Shown here: positions 1-9,928 of the stretch, in pieces | Layout: each line of letters begins with the position of its first letter | Position numbering within the stretch: position 1 is the stretch's first letter | DNA from: Chrysomallon squamiferum | Taxonomy: Eukaryota > Mollusca > Gastropoda > Neomphalida > Peltospiridae | Direction of reading: 5' to 3' | NCBI GenBank assembly: GCA_012295275.1 | Contig: CM022676.1 | Coordinates: forward strand, 4,361,543 to 4,398,680 | DNA: 37,138 nt | Program-made: the position numbers and the translations under genes | Notes under the pieces: generated by a model | What the model saw: only the letters and a program-made list of their open reading frames with translations | What the model was told of the DNA's origin: nothing | Database searches by the model: none

Positions 1-24
1 CACACAGAATATCTTACAACTCAT
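1..24 (-). CDS. Partial signal-peptide exon of a minus-strand Ig receptor gene running out of the window
   Basis: Reverse-complemented, these bases read ATG AGT TGT AAG ATA TTC TGT GTG (MSCKIFCV). This is the start of the same 58-nt signal exon seen complete at 4738, 11657, 14789 and (minus) 34341-34398, and the bases just upstream (CTGGAA before the ATG) are also shared. The rest of the exon and the gene body lie left of position 1. The gene is arranged head-to-head with gene 1 at 4738. Confidence 0.8.
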
Positions 25-345
25 TTCCAGTGTTTTAGTTTTAACTGCCGTTAATAAAAATATAGTTTCTTTCTTTTCTTGACTGCTTTCTCGATTTTAC
101 TGCTCTCAAGGTAAAAGCTGTTTTCGACGCCTTCTTGTTGTAATTTATTCTGGTAACTTATGACGTTTACTTCCTGTGTCAGACAAAACGTGACCAAAAG
201 TCTCATTGGCTCTGCATATTTATTAATAAACTAAATCCACTCGATTGAATCAGAAAAAATACCTAATGCAGCCTGAGATATAACATACAGAGTTGTATTT
301 TGAATAGTTAATTCTTCTTAGTAGGTTATTTCTTCTTCTTCGTTT
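25..345 (-). promoter_or_regulatory. 5' flank / putative promoter of the leftmost minus-strand receptor gene
   Basis: Read on the minus strand this block aligns with the upstream regions of all other signal exons (4335-4737, 11343-11656, 14480-14788, 31110-31262, and minus 34399-34640). The shared part includes an AT-rich TTTATTAATAAATATGCAGA stretch followed by a CCAAT box (attgg on the plus strand at 205-209). Conservation across all copies, together with the ATG at the same distance, supports a promoter/5'UTR role. The transcription start is not defined. Confidence 0.6.
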
Positions 346-1129
346 TCTTTTTATTTTCATTTATTTTTTGTATTTATTTATATTTTGGTTTTAGCTTATT
401 TTACTTTTTTTTGTATTTATGTACATTTATAAGTATGTGTGAAGGTATTTCATCCTAGCAGGTGTACGTATTTCGATATTTGCATTTATACATATATGTA
501 AATACAGATGTAGTTAAGTACGTATATATGTATGTATATATCTCTGTATATATATGTATGAATGGGTGTATATGTGTGTGTGTGTATGTCTGTGTTTACA
601 TATATATACATATATACACAAACATACTTGCACACACACATATATTTAATGTTAAAATATATATATATATAGATATATATATTGCATGTACATATGTTGT
701 ATGTATATAATATTTATGAGCGTAGGCAGGTAGATGTTATATGTGCATGTTCGGGTATCAGTGTATGCTTGTATATGTGCATACATACATACCTATATAT
801 ATATATGTGTGTGTGTGTGTATGTGTGTGTGTGTGTAAGTAAGTGTGCGTGTGCATTTTTTGTAATCAGAAATCTTTGCTGCATAGATAAAGGGCGGCCA
901 TTTTGAATTGTGGCGTAACCTAGGCAACATGGAAGTTTGCCAAGGTTTGTTTCTTACTTTATGAGAAGACTTCGTCAGTATTATTGTTGTATGTTGTGAC
1001 TCTACCACTCTGTTTAAAACCAGCCATGGATGGAAAAAGTCGAACAAAAGATTTAACAAAACACATGATACTCTTTCTGTCAAGTCATTGAGTAGCATAC
1101 TCTTTCTATTGTGTTCGGTTCATACTTAA

Positions 1130-1166
<37 letters not shown>

Positions 1167-1938
1167 TGCTGTATGTTATTATTGTTGTTGTTTTGTTATT
1201 ATTATTGTTGTTTTGTTATTATTATTATGCTTGCTTTATTATATATTTTTATACTATATTACGTTATGTTACATTGCGTAACGTTAGGCTGTATAGTGTA
1301 CTGTCATATTCTGATATATTATACGTATGAATATGTGTGCGTGTGTGTAATTATATATTCAGAGACAGTGATTGGGTAGAAAGATGGATCGATGTATTGA
1401 TACAGGGAAGTAAAGAAAGAAAGAACAATCAGACAAAGTAACAGATAAATTGAGAATAAGAGAAACGAAAAGAGAGGTGTATAAAATCAGAATTTTCAAG
1501 TACAAAAATCGATGGAGAAAGCTTTTTATAAACAAAGACACACAAACAGACTAACACATTTGAAAGACAAAGAGAAAGATTACTTTCTTATTGTGTACAA
1601 AGGGAAAGAATAAAATACAGCAACGAACTGGAAAATGAATTTATTATGTCAACGAAAAAATCTTTCTGATCACGAACACGGAAAGAAACCTGCTAATATG
1701 ACAAAGAAACATGACATAAGGAGCAGAGAAATAGCACACACTGGTTTAGTTCTTAAATCAGTTCCCTTCATTACGTCCCTTGTCCTGTTTCCAGTTCTAA
1801 ATGATTGTTCACAGTTGCTTTAACCCATTTTCTATCATTTCGGTCTTTTTTTACATAAGCAACAATTCACAATAAAATCTAACAGTACAGAGAAAGACAC
1901 TTAACAGGAAACATGCACACACAGAAACATTGTTTAAA
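346..1938. repeat. Left arm of a large inverted repeat, microsatellite-rich intergenic DNA
   Basis: No gene is seen. The stretch holds TA/TG microsatellites (about 450-840), one minus-oriented copy of the 250-bp intergenic repeat with the GGCGGCCATTTTG core (about 850-1120), a (TG)n run near 1130-1165, a minus copy of the TAACGTTA-type repeat (about 1190-1320) and sequence to 1850 that pairs with 2690-3230 in reverse complement. The open frames here are translations of simple repeats. Confidence 0.7.
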
Positions 1939-2138
1939 NNNNNNNNNNNNNNNNNNNNNNNNNNNNNNNNNNNNNNNNNNNNNNNNNNNNNNNNNNNNNN
2001 NNNNNNNNNNNNNNNNNNNNNNNNNNNNNNNNNNNNNNNNNNNNNNNNNNNNNNNNNNNNNNNNNNNNNNNNNNNNNNNNNNNNNNNNNNNNNNNNNNNN
2101 NNNNNNNNNNNNNNNNNNNNNNNNNNNNNNNNNNNNNN
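1939..2138. other. Assembly gap (200 N)
   Basis: An exact run of 200 N, so probably a fixed-size scaffold gap of unknown real length. It lies in the spacer between the two arms of the 1-4737 inverted repeat, a place where assembly commonly fails. Open frames that span it are not real. Confidence 0.98.
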
Positions 2139-2690
2139 GAAATGGATGATATATGATACACTGCATAGCTATGTTGTTGACCAGAACAATAAATAAATAA
2201 ATAATAATAATAAAATCCACATACAATATTTTCACTTGCACCGTTCAAATATCTGTTTCCCTGTTATAATGAATCGACTTGTGGCTGACATTCTGATTTA
2301 GAATTACTGTTGTACGCCTTCGGTATTTTTTGCACACTTCTTTTATAACAAAGAAAAGAAACTGAAGAACTGGGGTAGAGAAAAATACAAATTAACTGAT
2401 GTAATCATTTGTATCTGTACACCTTTACAACTTTTAACACAGATGTGTTAGTAAAATATGGCTTTGAATAAATTAGGAAATTTATCTCTGTTGTACTGAA
2501 AAGTTTAATTGTTTTTTCTTTCTTTTACCCTCTTTTGAAACTTCTAGAACTGTACTTGCAGATGTAAATCGTTGATTTTACATGTTATCCAGCCTTAAAA
2601 GGAACTGAGGAAGAGGAATCATTATATAAAAAATAAAAAATAAATAAAAAACAAGAAAAAAAAAACAAGATTGCTTATTCTTGCTTGTGT
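2139..2690. other. Spacer between the palindrome arms, no recognised feature
   Basis: AT-rich unique sequence containing short A/T homopolymers and an AAATAAATAAAT run. I see no exon, no match to the other intergenic copies and no RNA gene. Together with the N gap it forms the loop between the divergent arms. Confidence 0.5.
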
Positions 2691-3562
2691 AACAATCACT
2701 GAAATGATAGAAAATGGGTTAAAGGAATTTGTGAACAAGCAGTTAGAACGGGAAATAGGACAAGGGATGTAATGAAGGGAACTGATGTAATTACTAAACT
2801 AGTGTGTACTATTTCTCTGCTCATTATATTATCTTTCTTTATATTAGCAGGATTCATTCTGTGCTCGTGATTACAAAGATTTTTATCGTTGATATAATAC
2901 ATACATTTTCCAGTTCTCTGCTATATTTTATTCTTTCCCTTCGTACACAATAAGTAAAGTAAAGTTTCTCTTTGTTTTTCAAACGTGTTCGTCTGTTTGT
3001 GTGTCTTTGTTTATAACAAGCTTTCTCCATCGATTTTTATATTTCAACCATTCTGATTTTACACACCTCTCTTTTCGTTCCTATTATTCTCAATTTACCT
3101 GTTACTCTGTCTGATTGTTCTTTCTTTCTTTACTTGACTGTATCCACACATCCATCCATCTGTCTACCCAGTCACTGTCTCTGAATATATAATTACGTAT
3201 ATAAGAACGTATGACTGACGAAACGACAGAATATGAGCTAAACGTATTGTGGGCAAGGAGTTAGAACAGGAAAACAGATAAGGGACATAATAAAGGGAAG
3301 TTACATAACTACTAAACGTATGTGTGTGTGTGTACGCATACACTTACATATGTGTAGTATACATACACACAAACATATATATCTATATATATACACACGC
3401 ACACACACATATACATTCATACGTACATATATATCATTATATGACAGTACACTACACAGCGTAACGTAAGGCAAGGTAACATAATGTAATATAGTATAAA
3501 AATATGTAATAAAGGAAGCCTAATAATAATAACAGAATAACACCAATTATAACAGACACACA

Positions 3563-3603
<41 letters not shown>

Positions 3604-4275
3604 TGCAGTATAAACCGAACACAATAGAAAGAGTATGCTACACTATAGCGTGACAAAATAAAGAATATTATGTGTTTTGGGTTTAATTTTTGTTCCTCTT
3701 TTCCCATCCATGACTGGTTTTGAACAGAGTGGTAGAGTTACAACAGACCAAGTCATGTCATGACGTAAGAAACAAAATTTGGCAAACATCCATGTTGTCT
3801 AGGTCACGCGATATTTCAAAATGGCCGCCCTTTTTCAATGCAGCAAAGATTTCTATTCATTAAAAATGAACACGCACGCTTAGTTACATTCATACAGACA
3901 CACACACACACACACACATATATATACGTACATTGACAGCCGAACATATACCACCTACCTACATGTATATATATTTATATATATACGTATATACATCTAT
4001 ATTTTTTATATTTAAATATTATATATATATATATATATAAATATATATATATTTGTATGTATGAATGTATGTATGGAAATACAGACATATTCACACATAC
4101 TTACATATATACATATACAGATATATACATACATCCATATATACTTAACTCAATGTCTATATATATGTGTATAAATGCAAATATGGAAATACATACATGC
4201 GTATGGTAAAATATATTCACAAATACTTATAAAGGTACATAAATATACTGGGACATCAGTAAAAAAAATATAATA

Positions 4276-4312
<37 letters not shown>

Positions 4313-4334
4313 AAACTAAGATAAAAAGAAAACA
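2690..4334. repeat. Right arm of the inverted repeat, intergenic DNA upstream of gene 1
   Basis: The segment from 2700 to about 3230 is the reverse complement (with indels) of about 1400-1840. It continues through (CA)n tracts, the TAACGT-type repeat at 3435-3560, the GGCCGCCC-core repeat at 3620-3900, TA/CA microsatellites and a poly-A run at 4278-4310. No coding exon is seen. The same order of modules recurs in the intergenic copies at 7500-11300, 11905-14480, 15033-19003 and 28915-31110. Confidence 0.75.
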
Positions 4335-4737
4335 AAGAAGAAGAAATAACACTCTAAACAGAATTAACTATTCAAAATACAACGCTATATGTTATACCTC
4401 ATATTGCATTATGTATTTTTCTGATTCAATAGAGTGGATTTAGTTTATTAATAAATATGCAGAGCCAATGAGACTAGCGTCAATATTGTGTATGAAGCAG
4501 GATGTAAATCTAATATGTTACCAGAATAAAGTTTATTAATACATATGCAGAACCAACAACACTTGTGTTCATATTGTGTATGAAGCAGAAAGGAAACCAG
4601 ATACGTTACTAGAATAAAATACAACAAGAAGGGATCGAAAACTGCTTTTACATTAACAGCAGTAAAATCCAGAAAGCAGTGAAGAAAAGAAAGTAACTAT
4701 ATTTTTATTAACGTCAGTTAAAACTAAAATAGTGGAA
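4335..4737 (+). promoter_or_regulatory. Promoter region of gene 1, with an internally duplicated core
   Basis: Homologous to the other signal-exon upstream blocks, with the TTTATTAATAAATATGCAGA stretch followed by CCAAT (4465-4469). Unlike the others, about 90 bp containing this core is tandemly duplicated: the stretch from 4444 (agtttattaataaatatgca) recurs from 4527 with AATACATATGCAGAACCAA, and each copy is followed by TTGTGTATGAAGCAG. The second copy has lost the CCAAT box (CCAAC). A 5'UTR immediately before the ATG (GTGGAAATG) is likely. Confidence 0.6.
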
Positions 4738-4795
4738 ATGAGTTGTAAGTTATTCTGTGTGTTCGTGTTGCTGGGATGTGTATTGTACGTACAAG
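4738..4795 (+). CDS. Gene 1 exon 1, signal peptide
   Basis: Encodes MSCKLFCVFVLLGCVLYVQ plus the first base of a Gly codon, then the donor GTATGT. It is a classical short signal peptide: a basic N-region (K4), a hydrophobic core (FCVFVLLGCVLYV) and a small residue at the junction. The ATG is the only one in the exon and is conserved in all six copies of this exon seen in the window. Confidence 0.88.
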
Positions 4796-7283
4796 GTATG
4801 TATTTCATATTGCTTCAAAGTTATGTTTCCTTGACTAATCTTAAAAATATATGCGTAATTGTGTGATTTGAATTTTTGAAACATATCTGTATTAAAACAC
4901 GTGACAGTAACATAACATAACATAACAACATGACGGTCCATAACAGAGTGTAAAGTAACGTAACGTAATGCAACATAATTATGGAATAAAGTATAAATAA
5001 ATAATAAATAAATAAATTAATAAAAATAACACAAAAACGTAACAAGAATGTAATTATAAAAAATTAATTTAGTTTTATTTAATTTTTTTTTAAATTATTT
5101 TTGATTTTAGGTCTGCATTACAATTTAACAACATCAGAGAGATATGCAGTTTGTGGATCACCTTTTACTTTTACTTGCCAGAGAGATTTTCATTTTTTTG
5201 TAATAAACTGGTTTGAGAATAACACAATATACAGGATGAGTAATGTAGATGGACACGGTCAGTGTCATTTTCATAATGAACATCCAGAAGAATACACTTT
5301 TAACTGTTCAAATGATATTAGCACTGTGACAATAAAATCAGTGAAACTCAGTCAACATGGAACGGTGTGGAGATGTGGTAATTTTAAACCAGGCAGCAAT
5401 GAAATAAAACTGGAAGTGAGAGGTAAAATTTAGTTTCATTATTATCATCCTACGAAATATTAATCATGACAAAACAATAAACTAAATAAATCAGCAAACG
5501 TATTAGCAAAATAAATATAAATAAATAAATAAATAACAAAATAAATAAATAGTAGTGACATTAGTAATAATTATAATATCATCAGCTACAACTGAAACAC
5601 TGCACTATCACCATCATTTCGACGACAACATCCAAAGCTAACAATACGATCAACCCACAATTTCTACTGTGAGAAAGATTAAACAAAACTATGAAGACAG
5701 TGATGATGAAGCTGCCGATAATGATGATCATGTTGATAATGTTCTTTTCTCAGGTTGTCCTGAAACATCACCCAAGCTGAATACTTCATCTGTTGTGACT
5801 GCTGTTGAAGGAAGTGACTGCTTTGGAAGTAAGAAACTAATTATAGTAAAAATAAAAATGATAAAGTAAACAAATAACTTAGTATTTATTAGAGGTTTAT
5901 GCTTCAAATATCAGACAATCAATTATAAATGTTTACGTGCGAATATCAAGTCTGTAGAATGGCTTAGACAGACGGACTCCGTCAACGTATTAGATCACGT
6001 ACATGATGTACGATACGTGTCACGTACGTAACTCATCTTCAGTTTAGCTTCGACGTATAACCAAGGATCATTCGCGGTTTTTTTTACGTTTTTTTTTAAT
6101 TTATTTTATTTTGAATTTAATTTTGAATACAGATCATAAATAGTTATAAAAAAGCTATTCAGAGAGATTCAGAGAGAGAGAGAGAGAGAGATATGGATGC
6201 ATGCATCAGAAATGATAGAGAAATATTAAAATCTAAATTATTTTTGGAAGTATCTTTCTTTTCTCTTTTTGACAAACATTTTTTCACCCTTAACTTATTT
6301 TGAGTTCCATATAATAACGTAATCTCACGTTTTTATTTTCTTTACTGAATTTTCAGGCCCTGTAGAAGATAATGATCAGTTTGGAAAAGGATTTGGCAGC
6401 GGTTTTGGGACATTTTTCGTTCTGTCTGTTATCATAGTCATCATCGTTTTCCTCTGCTTCCGATACAAAAGAAGTATTTATTGATTTGTTTGTTTATTTA
6501 TTTGTTTGTTTGTTTCCTTCTTTCTTTCTTTCTTTGTTTCTTCTTAATTGATTATTTTTATTTTATTTTCTAATATAATATACAGAGACACACATTAGCA
6601 CGATTATTGTTTTCTTCGCAGATCACAATTATTAAATATAAGAAAACATAATTGAATTCCATATTTCAGAAAATCACACTGCAGCAGCAGCAGAACTTCA
6701 AGATTCAGAGAATTCATATTCTTCTCTAGACGAAAGACGATATGAGTTTACATATGACGTCTTAATACCTGATGGTAAGAGAACTGATATTAATTAATGA
6801 TAAAGAAGAAAACCAGTATTGTTTGTTAACCATACGCTTATTCAGACACTTCCAGGAAAACAGAAACAAGAGAGATAGATAGATAGATGGATAGATAGAT
6901 AAATAGATAGATAGATAGATGGACAGATAGATAGATAGATAGATATTTCTTTTCCGGTGATTAATCATACATACATAAGCTGAATCACTTTTCAGAAATG
7001 TTTCGGAATTTTCTGAATTTTTGGATTTTCTATTTGATGAGATAGCGTTAAAATAGAAACATTCTAAATATTAATTCCATTTATCTTTCATATACAGCTT
7101 AACTAAATAGTTATTTTTTGTGGTGTTTGTGTGTTTATATATATATATATGTACATACACACACGTTAGCAGGATCATTGTTTTCTTCACACCTCACAAG
7201 TTTTTATAGAAACGAAAATTTCATTGCATGTTTCAGATAACCAGACTGCTCCAGCGGATGTACAACAAGATACAGAGATGTGA
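4738..7283 (+). CDS. Gene 1: single-V-domain Ig receptor with ITAM tail (whole coding span, six exons)
   Basis: Exons 4738-4795, 5111-5422, 5754-5828, 6357-6473, 6670-6774 and 7237-7283 join in one open frame of 714 nt (237 residues plus TGA), every intron being phase 1 with GT-AG ends. The predicted type I membrane protein has a signal peptide, one V-like Ig domain, a short Cys-containing hinge (remnant of an Ig exon), one TM helix with no charged residue, and a tail of about 53 residues. The tail carries ENSYSSLDERRYEFTYDVL, which matches the ITAM consensus (acidic, x2, YxxL, x8, YxxL). By ITAM family knowledge the tyrosines would be phosphorylated by Src-family kinases and bind a tandem-SH2 kinase; here that is inference. 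The ligand is unknown. It is the only receptor in the window with an adjacent signal exon and an uninterrupted tail. AATAAA at 7295-7300 could serve as the polyadenylation signal. Confidence 0.8.
4796..5110 (+). other. Intron 1 of gene 1 (phase 1), shortened
   Basis: GTATGT...TTTTAG. It contains the TAACATAACATAACAACATG/TAACGTAACG repeat (4905-5000) and A/T runs. Compared with intron 1 of genes 2, 3 and E it lacks several hundred bp of conserved intronic sequence (see 19003-19400): it passes from GTATGTATTTCATATT directly into the segment around AAAGTTATGTTTC. Confidence 0.7.
5111..5422 (+). CDS. Gene 1 exon 2, V-like Ig domain
   Basis: 312 nt, phase 1-1, about 104 residues. It starts GLHYNLTTSERYAVCG. 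B-strand Cys in FTFTC, core Trp in INWFEN, F-strand Cys in LSQHGTVWRCG, and a G-strand-like end NEIKLEVRG. An additional Cys pair (GQCHF and FNCSN, 13 residues apart) is conserved in every V exon of the cluster. A fifth, unpaired Cys (YAVCG) is shared only with gene 3. N-glycosylation sequons are present (NLT, NNT). The exon is 95% identical to gene 3 exon V (15 differences by hand count). Confidence 0.88.
5754..5828 (+). CDS. Gene 1 exon 3, truncated Ig exon A serving as a hinge
   Basis: 75 nt from TTCTCAG to the donor GTAAGA. It matches the first third of the 261-nt A exon (21915-22175) up to EGSD, then jumps directly to the bases at the A-exon donor (GTAAGAAACTAATTA), so the Ig core is deleted. 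Phase 1-1 is kept, so the frame runs on into the TM exon. Residues include GCPETSPKLNTSS and SDCFG; both cysteines flank the stalk, and the first (GCP) is DGP in intact A exons. The same truncation occurs at 25152-25226. Confidence 0.72.
5829..6356 (+). other. Intron 3 of gene 1 with a short (GA)n tract
   Basis: GTAAGA...TTTCAG, phase 1. It contains the block around TCACGTACGTAACTCATCTTC (about 6018-6040) and a short GA run (about 6170-6190) followed by ATGATAGAGAAATATTAAA. This is the same intronic context that flanks exon C in gene 3, but no Ig exon C is present here. Confidence 0.65.
6357..6473 (+). CDS. Gene 1 exon 4, juxtamembrane and transmembrane segment
   Basis: 117 nt, phase 1-1. 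PVEDNDQFGKGFGSGFGT leads into a hydrophobic helix (FFVLSVIIVIIVFLCF) stopped by the basic cluster RYKR, giving type I topology. The Gly-rich approach (GxGxGxG-like) is conserved in genes 2 and 3. There is no charged residue within the helix, so the pairing with a charged-TM adaptor seen in vertebrate DAP12/FcRgamma partners is not predicted. Confidence 0.88.
6670..6774 (+). CDS. Gene 1 exon 5, cytoplasmic tail with ITAM
   Basis: 105 nt after TTTCAG, phase 1-1. It reads KNHTAAAAELQDS and then ENSYSSLDERRYEFTYDVL and IPD. YSSL and YDVL are separated by 8 residues and Glu sits at Y-3: the full (D/E)xxYxxL-x6-8-YxxL ITAM signature. A third tyrosine (YEFT) lies between them. The homologous exon at 27661-27742 keeps YSSL but stops after YDV. 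Confidence 0.85.
6775..7236 (+). repeat. Intron 5 of gene 1 with (GATA)n microsatellite
   Basis: GTAAGA...TTTCAG, phase 1. It includes a GATA/TAGA run at about 6872-6945 and a short TA/CA run near 7138-7165. The YLSIYLSIYLSI frame on the minus strand is the microsatellite. The same run in shorter form is present at about 28306-28340 downstream of gene 3. Confidence 0.7.
7237..7283 (+). CDS. Gene 1 exon 6, C-terminus and stop
   Basis: After TTTCAG it encodes DNQTAPADVQQDTEM then TGA at 7281-7283. The joining Gly/Asp codon is completed by the single base carried from exon 5 (phase 1). AATAAA at 7295-7300, 12 bases after the stop, is unusually near for a polyadenylation signal but is conserved in the gene 3 copy. 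The homologous sequence lies at 28636-28682. Confidence 0.75.
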
Positions 7284-8767
7284 TAAAGATTGAAAATAAA
7301 CGAAACTGTTGTCATGAATGATAAAGAAGAAAACAAGTTCTATTTGTTAATCATGTACTTCTTAAAACTGTTTCAATGAAACCTACAGAATATTAATTTG
7401 TTAAAAGTTTTTTTTACTAATATACAAGGACTTCAGTTCCTACAGTGACACCAGATTTGAACTGTGTAAATAGCTACCTGTGAGAAAAGTTACACATATT
7501 TTAATGAGTTGCTAATAGCGAATTTTTAATCATTCATTACCATTGTATGAATTGTGACTCTAACTATGTGAAAACTTCGGGAGATTTATGACGTAAAATT
7601 TAAGTATTTACACACGTATATATTAACAAAAAGAAACATTTGATCAATCTCAGGTCATGAAAGTCTTTATTTACTTGTATAACAGTAACATGAGAAATGA
7701 AATTCCTGGCTGACAATGTCAGATTTTCTTTATACTAACAAGTTTTCTTTCCACGGCTTGGTAAACGATATCTATCCAAGCTGTTCTCTTTTTTTGTGAT
7801 AATTGTGAGCTATTCATATTTTTATTGTCTATTTACATTGAGTGAAGTAAAATTCTATGTGATGATTTTGTAAAAGTTTGTCCAGGTTTCGGGAGTACGA
7901 ATCTTTTTTTTTTTTTTTTTTTTTTGATATTGTAATAATCGGCTTGGACTAGATTTAATTTTTTTTTTTTTTTTTTTTTTTGAACTATGTTTCTGCGTCT
8001 GCATGTTTCCTGTTAAATGTCTTTCTCTGTACTGTTAGATTTTATGGGGAATTTTTGCTTATGTAACAAAGATCGAAATGATAGAAAATGGGTTAAAGGA
8101 ACTGTGAGCAAGCATTTAGAACGGGAAACAGGACAAGGGACGTAATGAAGGGAACTGATGTAACTACTAAACTAGTGTGTACTATTTTTCTGGTCATTAT
8201 GCTGTCTTTCTTTATCATATAGCAGGTTTGTTTCTGTGTTCGTGATCACAAAGATATTTTTTTCTTGACATAATAAATACATTTTCCAGTTCTCTGCTAT
8301 ATTTTACTCTTTCCCTTCGTACACAATAAGAAAGTAATGTTTCTCTTTGTCGTTCAAATGTTTTCGTCTCTTTGTGTGTCTTTGCTTATAACAAGCTTTC
8401 TCCATCGATTTTTGTATTTCCACGATTCTGATTTTACACACCTCTCTTTTCTTTTCTATTATTCTCAATTTATCTGTTACTCTGTCTGATTGTTCTTTCT
8501 TTCTTTACTTCACTGTATCCACACATCCATCCATCTTTCTACCTAATCATTGTCTCTGAATATATAATTCCGTATATAAGAACGTATGTCTAACGAAACG
8601 ACAGAACATGGGTTAAACCTATTGTGGGCAAGCAGTTAGAACAGGAAAACAGACAAGGGACATAATAAACGTACGTGTGTGTGTGAGTGTGTACATATAT
8701 AAATAAATATATATATATATATATAGGTATGCACGTATATAGATATAGTATACCTACCCACAAACAG

Positions 8768-8802
<35 letters not shown>

Positions 8803-8834
8803 GACACACACATAGAAACACACACACAATATAA
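7284..8834. repeat. 3' flank of gene 1 and start of segmental repeat unit alpha
   Basis: No exon is seen. From about 7530 the sequence (GTGACTCTAACTATG, then ACTTCGGGAGATTTATGACG) is repeated at about 11915, 15050 and 28950. Further shared blocks include GGCTTGGTAAACGATATCTATCC (7757-7779), two poly-T runs (7902-7925, 7960-7981) and the CTCTGTACTGTTAG block (8024-8037). This is the 3' flank of the ancestral gene unit, later copied without its gene. Confidence 0.7.
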
Positions 8835-9849
8835 AGAGTATGCTACTCAATGACTTGATAGAAAGAGTATCATGTGTTTTGCGTTAAATCTTTTGTTCGA
8901 CTTTTTCCATCCATGACTGGTTTTAAACAGTGTGGTAGAGTCACAACATACCACAATAAAACTGACCAAGTCTTGTCATAAAGTAAGAAACAAACCTTGG
9001 CAAACATCCATGTTGCCTAGGTTACGACACAATTCAAAATGGCCGCCCTTTGCTATGCAGCAAAGATTTCTAATTACAAAAAATGCACACGCACACTTAC
9101 TTACACACACACACACACACATACACACACACACATGTATATATAGGTATGTATGTATACACATATAAAAGCATAAACTGATACCCGAATATGCACATAT
9201 ACCACCTACCTGCCTACGCTGATAAATATTATATACAACATATGTACATGCAATATATATCTCTCTCTATATATTTATTTTAACATTAAATATATGTGTG
9301 TGTGCAGGTATGTTTGTGTATATATGTATATATATGTAAACACACACATACACACAGATGTATATATATATAGCATACACTGATACCCAAACATGCACAT
9401 ACATAGGTATAGTATACCTACCCACAAACAGATATATATATATATATATATATATACAGACACACACACACGCACACACAGAAAAACACACACAATAGAA
9501 AGAGTATGCTACTCAATGACTTGACAGAAAGAGTATCATGTGTTTTAGGTTATATCGTTAGTTCGTCTTTTTTCATGCATCACTGGTTTTAAACAGAGTG
9601 GTAGGGTCAGAACATACAACAATAACACTGACCACGTGATGTCATGACGTAAGAAACGAAACTTGGCAATGATGTTGCGTAGGTCACGCCACAATTCAAA
9701 ATGGCCGCCCTTTTTCTATGCAGCAAAGATTTCTGTTGATTAAAAATGCCCATGCACACTTACTTACATGCACACACACACACACGCACACACACACACA
9801 CATATAAAAGGAAACTTTGTTATCCGAACATATACCACCTACCAACATT

Positions 9850-9928
<79 letters not shown>

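Noticed and set aside
793-1098. Recurring ~70-residue frames with [20 protein letters not shown]-like sequence
   Set aside because: They occur in every copy of the GGCCGCCC-core intergenic repeat and run into CA repeats; indels between copies do not respect a frame.
1879-2248. Open frames crossing the N run
   Set aside because: The frame stays open only because of 200 undetermined bases.
5669-5869. 66-residue acidic frame MRKIKQNYEDSDDEAADND... as a separate gene
   Set aside because: Its first half is intron 2 of gene 1; only the part from the acceptor at 5753 is the hinge exon.
6718-6774. Tail motif as an ITIM
   Set aside because: ITIM needs S/I/V/L at Y-2. Here it is Asn (NSYSSL) and Phe (FTYDVL), while the ITAM spacing and acidic residue fit exactly.
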